Shown here: positions 50,123 to 62,406 of the stretch, piece after piece
Layout of the letters: each line of letters opens with the position of its first letter
How positions within the stretch are numbered: the stretch's first letter is position 1
Assembly: GCA_035578155.1 (NCBI GenBank)
Contig: JAPWDM010000023.1
Coordinates: forward strand, 2,728,001 to 2,792,000
Length of the DNA: 64,000 nucleotides
Direction of reading: 5' to 3'
Source of the DNA: Brachynemurus nebulosus
Lineage: Eukaryota > Arthropoda > Insecta > Neuroptera > Myrmeleontidae
Made by a program: the position numbers and the translations under genes
The notes under the pieces: generated by a model
What the model was told of the DNA's origin: nothing
Databases searched by the model: none
Seen by the model: the letters and a program-made list of their open reading frames with translations, nothing else

Positions 50123-53100
50123 CTGAAGAAATAATTACAGTTACATTAGTCAAATCTACATTTTTGTCCACGTTATTGAAATGAAATTAAAATGCATAAA
50201 ATCAGATGGGCAAAATCTCAAAAAATATAAAAATTTCTAAAAACTGGAATCGGTGGCCTAATAATAAGGCGCTTAATTGGTTATCAAGAATCCTGGATTC
50301 AAATCTCAGCCGACCCAATTTGATAAATTTTCAATCAATATACAATTTTTGGCTTGGAGTTGTTTGGTGGACCCACGTTTATAAAAGTACTATAAAAAAA
50401 AAATTCACCTTTTTAGAGACCGTAATAAATTTTATGACTTACTTTAGAAAAAATTTTTTTATCCTCTTAAATTTTTAAATAATTTTGAATTAAATTATAT
50501 GCAACTTTCAAGGCATCCGATCAACTATCACATCCAACTAGAGATGATCGATATATCGATAACTGTTATTTTATAACTAGTATAGAAAGATAACAGTTAT
50601 CGTCAATAACTGGAATACCTAGTAACTGGTTACTTAAATAACTCCTTTGGAAATATGGATAACATAGGTCAATATTAATATATTTGAAAGCAAGGATCAC
50701 AATAATTTATTTTAACCACCTACGGAGAATTTCAAAATAATCACGCCCCAGGCAAATTACACATTTTCTATTGTAGCACATTTAAAAAACCCTTAAAAAT
50801 GAACTATTGTCTACTGTACAGTTATCTGTTTGTATTTGTAATTTTGTATCCATAAAATTGTTAATATTGTGTATATAAAGCCCAAATCCTTCTTTAGACA
50901 AGTATTTGAACAGATATTGCAGTACAATAAAGTAAAAAATATTATTTAGTATCCGTCAGTATTATAGATCTGTGCATATTTCACTAACAGAACCGTTTAT
51001 ACGCATATCGAATATCTTACAATATGTTAAAATATCCAAATACCATACCAGTTATCATAATAACTGTTATAAATAACAGTTATTTTTCAGTAACTGTTAT
51101 TGTAATAACAGTTATTAGAAAATAACCGTTTAGCTTATCTCTACATCCAACTAACTAAACCGAAATCCATGAAATTTAGTACACAGACAGACACTGATTT
51201 AACACATAGTATAATCTTATCCCGATTAAATATTCCTGCGAGATAGAATACAACACACAAGTTAACTAATCACAACAAAATGACTGAACCGAATTCGATG
51301 AAATTTGGTATATAGACACTAATTACTGTGAATGCATATAGAAATAATTTTAATAATACATAGGATAGTTTTATCCTGATTGAAGGTTCCCGGTGGAAAC
51401 AAAACCAACTGCTAAATCACATTCAACTAACTAAACCGAAATCCATGAAATTTAGTACACAAACAGTCACTGATTTAACACTATCCTATGTATTATTAAA
51501 ATTATTGTTATATGCATTCACAATAAATTTTCATAACCATTTCAATTTTTAACACATTTTTATAATAATAATATTAACTTTTAGTTGTTACATATAAATC
51601 CATATAGAATTTGATTATTTTTAACTCAATTCAAAAATATTTAAAAGCTTAAGCGGGGAAAAGAATTTTTTCCAAAATGTCATAAAATTAATTACGTTCT
51701 CTAAAAGGGCGACTCTGGCGTGGCGCACGGGACAATTTTGCAAAAAAAACATTTTTTTATAAAAAAAAAATCCAATTAATAATAAACAAAATAGAATGCT
51801 TATAATACGCAGAAAATTAATTAAAATTTCTTTAGCATATTTTAATTTTTATCTGCAGTCCAGTATTCAAGATATAAGGCATAAACTCACGTGATGCACG
51901 GGGCATCGTACGAAACGAAGTTTATGTCTTATATTTGGAGTACTGCATTTCAGATATAAATTAAAATATACTCAAAAAATTTTAATCCAGTTGCCCCGTG
52001 TTATAAACTTTTTATATTGTTTGTTATTAATTTCATTTAATGGTATTTAAATGAGGATACGTAGGGATATCAAAGTCAATATTTTTCATCTTATAATACT
52101 GGGAAAAATGAAAATTGCGCCCATCTGTATTATAGTGGTGCGATAAACGAAAAACGAAAATTTAATACTTTACCACTTTAACAAATGTGGTAAAAAAAGA
52201 TGATGAAAACAAAAGGTAATAAAATAAAAAAACAAACCAAAATAAAACAAAATTGTATATTTTTAAATACAAAAATTAAAAAAAATATTTTAACTTAAAA
52301 AAAATTAAAATTGACTTATTTTATTTTAAAAGCTTAATTTAATAATTTTAACACAAAAATTGTAAAATATTTTGAGAGTCATTTCAATTACACAAAAAAT
52401 TTTTGAAAATTATTAAAACAATTAAGTTCTAAAAGGAAATAAATTATATTTTTAAAGTAACTGTACAAATGTTTATATAATATCATACTGGCAACATTTT
52501 ATCACTTATGCACAAAAAAGGATACAGATTACAATTTAATTATGGGAATATAATAATAATATTTTATATTTTATTTTTTAATTAGTAATATTTTTTAACA
52601 ATCTTTATATTAGTTAATTTTTTTTGTGTGTTTAAAGTGTTATATTGTATGTTATTAGCGTCACTTTTAAGTAGTTTTAGGAATGTATTTTTTGTTTTGG
52701 TTTTTTAATTTTTGCAAACGAGTAAAACTTACAGATCAAAAAATGTTCAGAAAGAAGGTAACTGAAAAGGAAAATTCAGAAATTTAATTAGATGTTGAAA
52801 ATGACTATTTGAGAGGAACATCTGTCGTATAATATTATCATCATTGAAATTTTCAAATGTTATGTAATATTTATAAAGATTCATCATTTGAAAATTGTAT
52901 TTATTAGTTTTTATTAAATTTTATATCTTTTAATTATTATGATTATGTTATTAATAATAAAACTGAATTGTTTTATCTATGAAAAGTTTTCAAACCAAAT
53001 AAATATATAATCTCAAAAAGCATTTATAAACAATTTGTTCAAAATTATTGAAAATTATCAATAACAGAATATGTCATATTAAGTTAAATGAAATATGTAA

Positions 53101-54934
53101 ACTAAAAATTTTGTAGAAATCATAAGATCTTGTGAAAAATTCAGCTTTTTTTTTTAAAAAATCCCTTAACATTTTCTATTATGGATAAAATATTTTAATG
53201 TTTTAATTTTATATTTATTAAATTTTATTTTTTAAGATATTTTCTATAAAAAATTAATTTTAATCTATTCTACTTACAAATGTGTATAAAGTACAATTTA
53301 TTTAAAATACAAAGTTAACAAATTAAATTATTTACACATATTTTAAAATTATTTTTAAAGAAATTTTTAGAAAAGTACTACTAATTAATGTTATTTACAT
53401 AATATATAGTTACATATTAAAAACAATAAAATTGCCGTAAAACGGAGTAGAATTGAACATTTTTGAATTGTGAATTCGATTCTCATACCCTATTTTATCT
53501 ATTAGATGTTACAGAAAGACTAATTTTGTCTTTGATCACCTATTTTTAATTTTATCATTTTAAAAGCCCATTTTCTTCATTATTTAGACAAAAAAATAAT
53601 TTAAAAATATGGGCATTTCTTCTGCATTTGGGGTGGGAGCAGAGGTGAATCGGAACGAATAGAGAATTAATGTGAAATAGTGACACGGACCCGCTATCTA
53701 TTGATCTGACAGGATCACTAATTTCGTTTCTATGGCATTCCAATTATCAATTTAACAAATACGTATATCTGTAAAAAATTGTTTTTGATTTTAGAAAGAA
53801 TTTTAAATTTATACCTTTTGAACATAAACACAATTTAGATAATTTATGACAAACTTAAATACAATCGTTTTTAAGTTATAACCTAATGATTACAATAATC
53901 ACAGGAAATTATTGATTTTGTTCGTATTCACTTGTGAATTTAAATAAACTCCGTTTTTACGGTGTGTTAAAAAAATAATTGAAATAAATCTTTGATTTAT
54001 ACTTATTACGTGTAATTTAAAAAAAAAATTAAATTCGTACCTCAATTTGGATTCCAAACGAACCCCACATTCGCTCAATTTTAACATCAAATACACCGCA
54101 ATCACTATTTTTTACATGATTATCTACATTATTGACTACAGAACACGTATCAGTTTTTAATAACAAATTGGAATGTTTATTAAAATTAGATAAATTAATG
54201 ATGTCGTCATTATTAATGTCAACGTCAATACTTGATTTATTATAAAGCGTATCATTATTAAATCGAACCTTGTTTTTCTTTGGACCCACAGACATGACAT
54301 TTAAACTGTCGACATTTTGCTCGGTAGTAATTATTATTGGATCAGTCAAAATGGTATTGTCTTCGGAATTATTAATTACTAAACTATAATTATCATTATA
54401 AATTAAATATTTATCATTTGGCACTTCAGCGCTTGTTTCGGTTTCAGTTTCATTTATTAACATTGTATTTAAAAACCGTTGGAATGATAATTGTTGTTCT
54501 TTTTTTTGAACGGATATGGGATTTGCTACACTTTCATAATCATCTATGGTAAAATACAGTGGGGGATAAAGATTTATTTCGGTTTTTCTATATGGATCAT
54601 TTGGTGTTTGATTATTATTAACAAATTGTCTGTTGTCATTATTTGGTAGAGGTGCTACAGTATGTTTTTTCGAATGTTTTTCAAATTGTTGAATTGTTTC
54701 TGACACATCATTAAATATTATTTCATCATCGTCACATTTGTTTAAAGCACTCATAGATAATGATTCGTTCATAGAGTTGTTATCACTGTTATAAAACACT
54801 TTATTTCTAGTAGCACTTTTTTGATTTTTCCCGGACGATGCGGGTTCGGAGGATCTGGAACGTCGTTTGTTGCGAGCGGGTGGTTTTGGTGGAACCGTTA
54901 ACAGAGCCATTTTTTTTTTCGATTTTTTTAAATT
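50035..54934 (-). CDS. Second PDZ region: 3' part of the FERM-PDZ gene or a separate PDZ gene (3'-partial)
   Basis: Two exons. 54934-54041 is open from the acceptor (gtttcttattttag); its first Met, at 54910, has a good context (aaaATGG) and starts MALLTVPPKPPARNKRRSRS. After a long Asn/Ser-rich disordered stretch it ends VFDVKIERMWGSFGIQIE, the first strands and carboxylate loop of a PDZ domain, at donor GAG|GTACGA. Exon 50122-50035 (ttcttcag to AAG|GTATTT) continues in phase: EINIGNESQLIISDVLPRGA, ADLTGNIFKG. The last third of the PDZ domain must be in a further exon left of 50035; I could not find it. If CAA|GTGTTT at 55957 is used, these exons join the FERM-PDZ reading frame in phase 0; otherwise this is an independent gene. 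Confidence 0.78.
50243..50335 (+). repeat. tRNA-derived SINE-like copy (Thr-type head)
   Basis: Reads atcggtggcctaataataag, then CTTAATTGGTTATCAAG and TGGATTCAAATCTC: the same head as at 8953, with anticodon GGT in its loop and a degenerate B box. Tail ttgataaattttcaatcaat is shared. It lies about 120 bases upstream (on the gene strand) of the second-PDZ exon. Confidence 0.55.
50539..51143. mobile_element. hAT-type MITE (605 bp) rich in AACAGTTAT
   Basis: Perfect 8-bp duplication CATCCAAC (50531-50538, 51144-51151). Ends TAGAGATGA / TTATCTCTA. Both subterminal regions carry many AACTGTTATT/AATAACAGTT copies. It lies in the intron between the two second-PDZ exons. Confidence 0.9.
51149..51530. 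repeat. Mixed direct and inverted repeats around actaaaccgaaatccatga
   Basis: Direct copies at about 51152 and 51429, a third diverged one at 51281. A further inverted pair (aataattttaataatacata near 51341 and complement near 51488). Confidence 0.75.
51711..52005. repeat. Imperfect hairpin region
   Basis: Arms around ccagtattcaagatataagg (51870) and its partner cttatatttggagtactg (51930), within an outer pair (gcacgggacaatttt / gttgccccgtgtt). Confidence 0.6.
52006..54040. other. Very AT-rich intron, nothing seen
   Basis: No conserved frame, terminal repeat or tandem array recognised. Confidence 0.5.
54041..54934 (-). CDS. Exon: disordered region and start of second PDZ domain
   Basis: 298 codons. 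The 24 bases between acceptor and Met 54910 are open (NLKKSKKK), so Met may be internal or the start. Composition: Asn, Ser, Asp and Thr; SH3-ligand-like VPPKPPARNKRR near the N-terminus. Confidence 0.8.
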
Positions 54935-55944
54935 CTAAAATAAGAAACAACACTAATGTAAATTGTATCAATGAATTTTTTATACTGACATTAAAATATT
55001 AAATTTGAATGACTCCTAGTTCAACTCTTTCAAATAACAAAACCTATCTATAATAACTTAATACAATTATGTTGTAAATAAATGGCTTCTTTCTAGCCTT
55101 GAAATTGCTGATTGTATTAAAAATGTTAGTGAAATTATTACATGCTTGATATTTTATAAGTAAATTTATAGAGCGCAATTTAAAAAAGTTTTCTTCTTAT
55201 AGAATTTGAGAATATTTTATCAAAAATTCTTTTAAAGGAATGGCGCTTTTTATAAAAATTGTAAAGCTATAGGTAGTAGTGAATCCAAATTTGGAATTAA
55301 GAGAGAATCATATTTCTTTTTGACAAAATTTTCTTATAAAATATTACTGGTCCGATATTACGTCTTTTTTTCAATAGTCTTACATACTAAATTTTGATAA
55401 AAATGAAAATAACAACTTCGAAACCTACAATTCACTTCCAATATTAATAGATTTGAGCGTTACTTTACGGTATTCCATATTTGTAAATAGTAACCGAAGT
55501 AAAATATTTATTATTTACAATTCACTTCCACTTTCACTTCTATATCATTTTATTTTCTGTTTTTAAGATATTAAAAATTCTTAGCAAACTTGATGACGTC
55601 ATCGAATTAAAAAAATATATGCTTTGTCAAATAAAGTTTTATGGAAACGATATGAACTGGGATAATTGGTTTAACTAAGATAATCTGAGTTTAAATTTAA
55701 CATTTTTGCGATTAGAACGACATAATTTCCTTTAGAAATATGATTGATTCAACACAGGAACGGATCTAGTTTTCAAATTAACTTAGGTTCCTAACAAATG
55801 TACCTAAACTATCATGAAAAAGATGTATCGAAATTTTTTGATAGAAAACCGCTAGGAGACTTAACATTTGAAAGATTTATTTTATGAAAACTCCTCTATC
55901 CGGCAATAAGAAGTACTTTTTTGCAGATTAATTAACAATTACCT
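54935..55944. other. Gap between the two PDZ regions; dispersed repeat only
   Basis: 55555-55745 belongs to the family also at 29058 and 47865 (aaacttgatgacgtcatcga). If the second PDZ region is a separate gene, its promoter and 5' exon would have to be here; none is evident. Confidence 0.45.
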
Positions 55945-57137
55945 TTATATAAACACTTGTTCATCATCTGACGTAACCGTGTAAGTGGTTGCATCATCTT
56001 CCGAAGTCCCAAACGATTCACGCCGATTGGATCGAGCCGGCGTTACCGGATATCGTACAGGTCCTTTCCATTTCCGACTTAAACCTAAACTTCTCGGTAC
56101 AGCAACTTTATTGTTATTTTGTCCAACCAAATCATCTGGCATTGTATCATCAATATATTCCGAATCGACATTACGATACAAAAAATCTTCGAGACTCTTC
56201 GATATTTTCGGAATTAATTCGATTGCTGTGGCCGTATTTTTGTTGTCAGTGTGGTCAGGTGACGTAATTGGATCGATGTCGATATTATCGAATTCACGTA
56301 CGTAAATTTTTGGGTCGTTTAGTGTCCCGCATGATTTTGAGATTCTTGGGCTACAAACTGATGATTTTTGACGTTTGGTGAGTGTGTAGGAATAAATGCC
56401 ATTTACTTCCGGTGTTGTTTCGTATCTAATATGTTTTAAATAGTTATTTTCTGGTGCGTAGGGGTAAGTAGGGTCTAACGAATCAGATTTTCGCATGACT
56501 AATCGAGAACGCTCGGGGGAATGTAATCTGTGAAATGTTTCAGAGAAGTCTACATAATTTATTTTTGATATATCAATATTTTTATCATCAGGATGTAGTA
56601 AAGAACAGGAGGAAGATGTTCCAATATGGCTAATGTCAAAACATGAATTATGCAATGATGTATTTACTTTCTCGTCTTCCATACTTAAATTACTATTAAG
56701 TTGTGAACAAGACTTAAATAATTCACTACTTCGACTGGCTCTCGCTTTCAATTTACGTGGCGTTAGCGTTTGTTGGGAAATTTGTGACAATACAAATTCG
56801 ACGGTTTTTCCGGTATGTTTGAGTAAATTTAACGCATCTTCGTATTTCATATTTATCAAGGATTGACCATCAGCAGCGACAATTTGATCACCTTTTTTAA
56901 TACATTTCGATTTATCGGCTGGACCGTTAGGAATCACCGATTGAACGTAGACATTACCGTCGGATCCTTCGGTAATTTGTAGTCCTAAACTTCCAAACTC
57001 GTTACGGGTCAAGGTGACCGAACGTAATACTCGTTCTTCGACAAATGAAAGTTTATTGAATTTTTCCATCAACGAATCGCTGATTGTTTCGTGAAAATCG
57101 GGAAGGAATTTGTCGTTTGATGGTTTTATACTTGAAT
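55945..57137 (-). CDS. FERM-PDZ gene exon: first PDZ domain and tail, ends in stop
   Basis: Acceptor ttttattttcag, entered in phase 1. PDZ domain reads SVTLTRNEFGSLGLQITEGS, NVYVQSVIPNGPADKS, KKGDQIVAADGQSLINMKYE. Then a Ser/Thr- and Pro-rich tail to TAA at 55947-55945. The stop is followed at once by AG|GTAATT; an upstream weak donor CAA|GTGTTT (55957/55956) would avoid the stop. Confidence 0.88.
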
Positions 57138-60100
57138 CTGAAAATAAAATTTGAGAGATAAGTAATTTGTAGGATAAAAACACTTACAAGAAAGAGTCTC
57201 CAGGTAATAATTGCCGATTTTGATGAAACCTGAGTATACTTTGTAAATTAAAAATCACGAAATACTAATCCGTCTCTGGGATTACTGCCTAGTATTACAC
57301 TGGGAACCAGTGCATCGACTGACTAGACCCCAACCCTAAGAAGAAGATTTAGCCCTGGATTTAAGCTCACAAATAGAAAGTTCCTTGAAAATAAAATATC
57401 GTGTCAATTTAAGATTGTTCTCTATTTGCTATTATATCGTTTTCAAATAATCAAACAAAATTCAAATTTTACTCTAATTTTGAGAGCTAATACTAATAAA
57501 TTTAATCAAAATCGGGAATTATGACCTGGGTACTGTCTTACTTACTTAAAACATACGCTTTTACTGATGGCTGTTCATCCGGGCTACTATGTGCCGAATT
57601 TGTTCCAAACGTGTATCTATCCAACGGTTCCAAAGAGGCCGGATGACTGGTGTCAGATGGTTGAAATGTACAAGAAGATCCGATTGCTCTAGTCCCCATC
57701 AGTACACCATGTCTTCGTTCCCGTCCTAATGATGGCACAATTGGCACGCCTGACAATAAACTACTGTCAAGCACTAAAGCGTTTTTACAATCGCGTGTCA
57801 AACTGCCAAATTGTTTTTGAGGATTTTCATTTTCTTTATTTTGGAATTCTTCTAATTGCATATTTTCATTTAACAAACGAATTTCCGTAGCACTTTTCGA
57901 ACGACGACATTTTTGTTGTTTGTTATTTTCCGAACTTCCGTGACTTGATACACTCGAGGTACGATAGGATATTTTAAATTGAGTGTCTTGATCATTCGAT
58001 ATGGGATTTATTTTGCATAAAGTGTTCGTTTCGTTCTTTACCTCCTTTAGTGGGATGCCAAATTCTTGCGCCAATGATTGTAAAGAACTGTATTCAGTTC
58101 TTAGTCGTAGGAAGAACTGATGATGTAGCGATGCTAATCGAAACGTAAAATAACTCCTGAAAAATAGAAAAAAAGAAAATGATCAGAAAATATAAAAAAA
58201 AAAATGTGAGAAAAAAGAAATTCTCAGAATCTGTACAAAATCAACCCCTTATAGTGTTTAGCTTCGTTCGTCAAACGACTCTGAAGTAGCCATATTTATA
58301 GTTCAATAGCATATATAATTTCTACACCTTGAGATTTTTTGGTCGATAATCATATTGATAGATTTAGAAGCACCACCTAGAGTCCTGAACGACAATTTCA
58401 AACTTACGTTCTTTTTTTGCAATCTTATTATTATTTGAAAAAAATTTGATCAAGATCCATCTAGCCGTTTTGAAGCCTCAAAGCCATGGAGGAAAATTTT
58501 GAACTCACGTTCACTTACTCAGGGCCAAATTTGATCAAGACATGTCCAACCGTTTATTTTGGGCGCTTTTTGAGACTTCCAGACTCAAGAAGACAATCTT
58601 AGCCTCAAGTTGTTTGTCTCGAAATTTCCTTGGATAGTATTCAAACAAAATTTTATAGAAATTATTTTTACCGCTCATTTTGAATTCCTTCTGAGGGTTC
58701 ACAACTCTGGGGAACAATTTTAACTTTAAGTAGTTTTTTTAGTAAAATCTCTAGCTGTTTATTTTTGAATACTTTTTGGGTCCCCAGAGTCCTGTGGTAC
58801 AGTTTTAACCCTTTAAAATATAGGGTGTCAACTATTCACCAGTGAAAGAACTTTTGAACGGGTTGGGTAGTTCTCGAAATTTTTACTTTTTTTTTATTAG
58901 TACGATTTTATTTTATTTTATTTATTTATTTTTGATAATATTACGTAAGTACATATAAACCTTGCCGCTAGAAGTGTATCACACATAATGTATCTTTTGT
59001 TAAATTATTTATTTACGTTTAATTTGAAAATTAAACAAACGCTACTTACTTTTTGTGATCCATTTTTAGTTTACATTTGGATGGCCTTGAGTGTTTTCCA
59101 CCTGAATGAGGTAATATACAAAGGAACTGTTTACTGTAGCACAACGTTTGAATGGTACGCCATTCGAATACCTGGCATGGTGACGTATTTATTGTAAGCG
59201 GTTCGGACATAATTCTATCATACAAAGAAATTCCCCGAGCAGTTACACAAAGCCAAACGTTATTTTGTGATTCTTTTGTTACCTAAATAGAAAAAAAATT
59301 ATATTAGAAAAAAAAAAACTGTTAAGAATAGCCTGTCGTACATATTAACATAGTTGTCGGTAAATAAGGTTAGGTGGGGTTAGTAAACCAACTAACCAAG
59401 CCAAGTCAACTAATTATTAAAAAAAAAATTAATTTTAATACATACACACACCGGGAGAATTAGCGGAACATACAAAACATCTGTAAAAATCAAACAAACC
59501 ATTTAATTTCAAGAAAATATTAATCTTATTTAATAATTCACTTAAAATTACGTGTTCACAAATCGATATACCTTTATTTTCGGTAGCAAAACAAGTAACC
59601 ATATAAAATGGCAAATTTTTGGAATCTTATGTCGTCTAAGAATAATTTAAGTTAAAGATTATTTAACAAATAGAAAATGAAACATTGCGTTTTAATCCCG
59701 CCCGGTTCCTCCCGTGCTCTTATCAAAGCTTCCATTCGTTTTTCTATACTCAGAATGATGTTATCTATAGTTTCCTGGGACAGTCTTTGCAATTCTTCAA
59801 TTACGGGCAATTTGAAGCTCGACCACATTGAGAAGAAACAGCATTTGAATTCAAAAGTGACAGACCTCATAAAACGAATTGCATCAATAATAAATAAAAG
59901 CAATTCTATGGAAAGTCAATTGATTCGTTATTTCAATATTATTTTAAGTAAAAATGAAAAAAAACCGCCAACTTTGTTTAATAAATAGATTTTCATATTT
60001 TTTTTATGTTCCGCTAATTATGCCGGTGTGTGTAGTATCGTAGAACTTACCCAAATTGCAGCATAAAAATGTCCGCCATAATGAGGCAGCGACTGCGCAT

Positions 60101-62380
60101 GCTGTATAAATTCTTGCTCAGCACGATCTCTCTCGGTTCCATAACGATTTTTATGTGCCTTTGTTAATAATTCTCGTAGCGTGGTTGATGATGATTCGTT
60201 GAGCATAGTTTCTGGGACATAATGCTCCAATAAAAAATAATCTGTGGTACCATGTTCCTTGTCACGAAAATCACCGAATTCTGCTTGTAACGCCAAACCG
60301 CCTAATGTAATTATATGTTTGATACTGCACGGAAGTTGTTGTTCCAAAACACTACGACGTAATTGTAAATAGAGAGCGTGTCGAGCTTGATAACCACGCA
60401 GTCCACGTAAACTGGGCAAAAATAATCGAATACGTAGAAACAGTGTTAAATTGGACCATGACTGATTACTTGTGGCCACTTTACAGACACGAGTGTCGGA
60501 TGGCAGGAAGATAAAATCACCGGACATAAGAGCCGACAAGCCCAACATGAAGTTTTCTTTTAAATTTTGTGATTGAATGACTGCCTGTAACATTTTGGAA
60601 AATTTATAGTTATTAAATGTACGTTATAGGTTAAGTATTATTAAATACCTCAAATATTTGTCCAGCTGTTGTTGTGTTTGGATCACACAGAATATTCAAT
60701 TTTTGGCCATTTAATAAAATTACTGTGATACTTTTCCGTAATGAGGGCTGAAATAAATAAAATATGTTACTTTTGCTTAAAAAAGAATTACTCTGTGCAA
60801 ATAGTGAGAGTGTAATTGTCTACGTATTTATAAATTGTGACTGCGGGTTCGAATTGTAGATGTTTAAAATTTTATTTATTATCACTGAATACTGTAAAAT
60901 GAGTGAATAGGATATTTTTTTTAAGTCTGGATTTCCAAACAGTTTATTTTTACATACTAGTTATATAAAATAGACCAATTTTCGTTTCTATAGTTTGTCT
61001 TTTTACTTGAATGTTTTTGAAAATGTATTTTCTTTCTTCAGTTGGTCGGATTATGGCCAATCTGTATCCAAATTTGTTTACTAAATCGAATTTACCTATT
61101 GGAAGATAAAGTAATATCTCCGGAAGTCCTGTTTTCGGTTCAGTTTGACGTACATTATAGTAATTTAGATATCTTTACAACTAAAAAGAACTAAGAAGAA
61201 AAATTCACTATTCTTCTAAACATAAGCACAATTTAACTAATTTACGAAACAATTTAACGTTGCCTAATTTTTGTATTGTTGTACTACTTATGTACTTTTC
61301 GCATTTATTTTAATCATAATTTCCGATAAACTGAGATACAACTGTCTTCAAATGATACGTTTTAAACCACCATAAATTATTATTTCCATATTTATCCCAC
61401 GAAAGTTATACATCCCACTTTGCGGTATTGCACAAAACTAGTTATTATTATATTTAAATAGACAACATGTTATGTTTTACAATTTACACACTCTGAAGTA
61501 GAGGCGTAACTACAATTTTTGCGCCCTGGAGCGTTTTCGACTTTATGGACAAAAACAAAAACAACATGGAACAAAAAAAGGAATTTCTGACTTTTTTTCT
61601 TTTTAAGTAATGGATCTTCAGAACTAAGACAGCAAAAAAAAAAAAACACTTCCCAAATAAAAAATTATTTTTCTTTCTTGCGGCCATACTTTTTCCTGTG
61701 TGCCCTTTTTTGTCATGTGCCCTGGAGCGGCTACTCCACCAACTGCATTGCAGTTACGCCTCTGAAAATTTACACATTTAATGTTTACCTTACAATCACC
61801 AACTTCCAATTGAATATTTGGTAAACTAGCACGAACTACAAATTCTGGACCAATACAACCAGCCGGATTTCGTGTATTCCGATGTACCGTCGGTTCATCT
61901 CCGGCTTTGTACAATCTGGATGCGGCTCGTTGAATTGGATTTCTTGGTTTTATTCGTTTTTGTTCATTGTTGTCATCGTTTTCCCCGAATTGATTTTTTT
62001 GTACATTTTCATTGTTATTTTTATAAGAATTGCTGTTAATTTTTAATTTGGTGTCAATTTCATTGAATGGATTATTATTAAAATTATTACTAAATTTTGC
62101 TAATGTATTACGATTCATTTCTAATGTTCTAGCATTAAATTTTGATAGTTGGTTCGAAATGGTTTCATACGAGGCATAATTATTATTGTTGTTATTATTT
62201 GTAGTGTTATTTGTAGTTTTATTTTTATTTTGAATAATATTTGGTTGTGAATATTGTGAAAATGTATGCGAAGGTAGATGGGCGCTATTGATATTCGAAT
62301 GCATTAAATATTTTGGTATTTCATTGCGATGTTGTGACGTAATATTTGTTTCATACATTGGTGACATCTTCTCTGGACTC
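55945..62380 (-). CDS. FERM and PDZ domain scaffold protein (PTPN13/FRMPD2-like layout), possibly 5'-partial
   Basis: Probable membrane-cortex adaptor: FERM modules bind phosphoinositides and receptor tails, PDZ modules bind C-terminal peptides. Six exons join in frame: 62380-61789, 60747-60649, 60584-60051, 59282-59050, 58156-57546 and 57137-55945. From Met at 62367 this gives 1082 residues: a disordered Asn-rich N-terminus (1-190), FERM about 198-506 (KSITVILLNGQKLN, FLRIRLFLPSLRGL, YFLLEHYVPE, NVWLCVTARGISLYDR, FTFRLASLHHQFFLRLRTEY), a Ser-rich linker, PDZ about 723-804 (SLGLQI carboxylate loop, IPNGPADKS, KGDQIVAADG), then a disordered tail. No phosphatase or KIND domain is seen. The first exon is open upstream of the Met to an acceptor (reads SPEKM), so the true start may lie to the right. 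The stop is two bases before a strong donor. Confidence 0.85.
57546..58156 (-). CDS. FERM-PDZ gene exon: end of FERM F3 plus Ser-rich linker
   Basis: Acceptor tctatttttcag. Begins SYFTFRLASLHHQFFLRLRT, the last F3 helix, then a disordered linker with basic-Ser sites (RRSKSATEIR). Two overlapping donors (GTAAGT at 57545, GTAAGA at 57541); only the first gives phase 1, which the next exon needs. Confidence 0.88.
58157..59049. other. FERM-PDZ intron, no other feature
   Basis: AT-rich; a degenerate tandem series of tttgatcaagat.. blocks (about 58445-58620). No gene. Confidence 0.4.
59050..59282 (-). CDS. FERM-PDZ gene exon: FERM F3 lobe, first part
   Basis: Acceptor ctatttag, donor AAA|GTAAGT. 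Reads VTKESQNNVWLCVTARGISL, YDRIMSEPLT, then WRTIQTLCYSKQFLCILPHS and KCKLKMDHKK: the PH-like third lobe. Confidence 0.88.
59283..60050. other. FERM-PDZ intron with an inverted end motif
   Basis: acacaccgggagaattagcggaacat (59446-59471) and its complement atgttccgctaattatgccggtgtgt (60006-60031) bound a ~590-bp unit, so the intron probably holds a small TIR element. Open frames inside (59652-59903, 59677-59988) overlap on opposite strands and resemble no family. Confidence 0.6.
60051..60584 (-). CDS. FERM-PDZ gene exon: FERM F1-F2 lobes
   Basis: 178 codons, AVIQSQNLKENFMLGLSALM to HYGGHFYAAIW. Contains FLRIRLF, the helical F2 lobe (ALYLQLRRSVLEQQLP) and YFLLEHYVPETM, all typical of FERM domains. 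Donor TGG|GTAAGT. Confidence 0.93.
60649..60747 (-). CDS. FERM-PDZ gene exon: start of FERM F1 lobe
   Basis: A 99-base phase-0 exon between ttatttcag and GAG|GTATTT. Reads PSLRKSITVILLNGQKLNIL and then CDPNTTTAGQIFE, the ubiquitin-like first lobe. It was not evident as a long open frame and was found by translating between splice sites. Confidence 0.88.
61499..61764. mobile_element. Small TIR element (AGAGGCGTAACT ends)
   Basis: Ends TAGAGGCGTAACTACAAT / ATTGCAGTTACGCCTCTG plus inner gccctggagcg copies. hAT-like ends, but no target duplication found. It sits 24 bases past an exon donor of the FERM-PDZ gene. Confidence 0.65.
61789..62380 (-). CDS. FERM-PDZ gene exon: Asn-rich N-terminal region
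   Basis: Acceptor ttcttttacag; first codons read SPEKMSPMYETN with no upstream stop in the exon. It contains a polyasparagine run and a conserved-looking end (PEFVVRASLPNIQLEVGDCK) at donor AAG|GTAAAC. The Met at 62367 is the first in the exon but may be internal. Confidence 0.75.
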
Positions 62381-62406
62381 CTGTAAAAGAAAAAGATACT
62401 TAAAGT

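Noticed and set aside
55985..56305. 106-codon frame on + (and neighbours at 55989 and 56633)
   Set aside because: Antisense shadows of the well-supported FERM-PDZ exon.
59652..59988. Overlapping - and + frames of 83 and 103 codons in the FERM-PDZ intron
   Set aside because: They lie within a unit bounded by inverted ends and show no family resemblance or splice support.
61499..61764. 8-bp target duplication for the AGAGGCGTAACT element
   Set aside because: atttacac occurs on both sides but offset from the ends, so it cannot be counted as a duplication.
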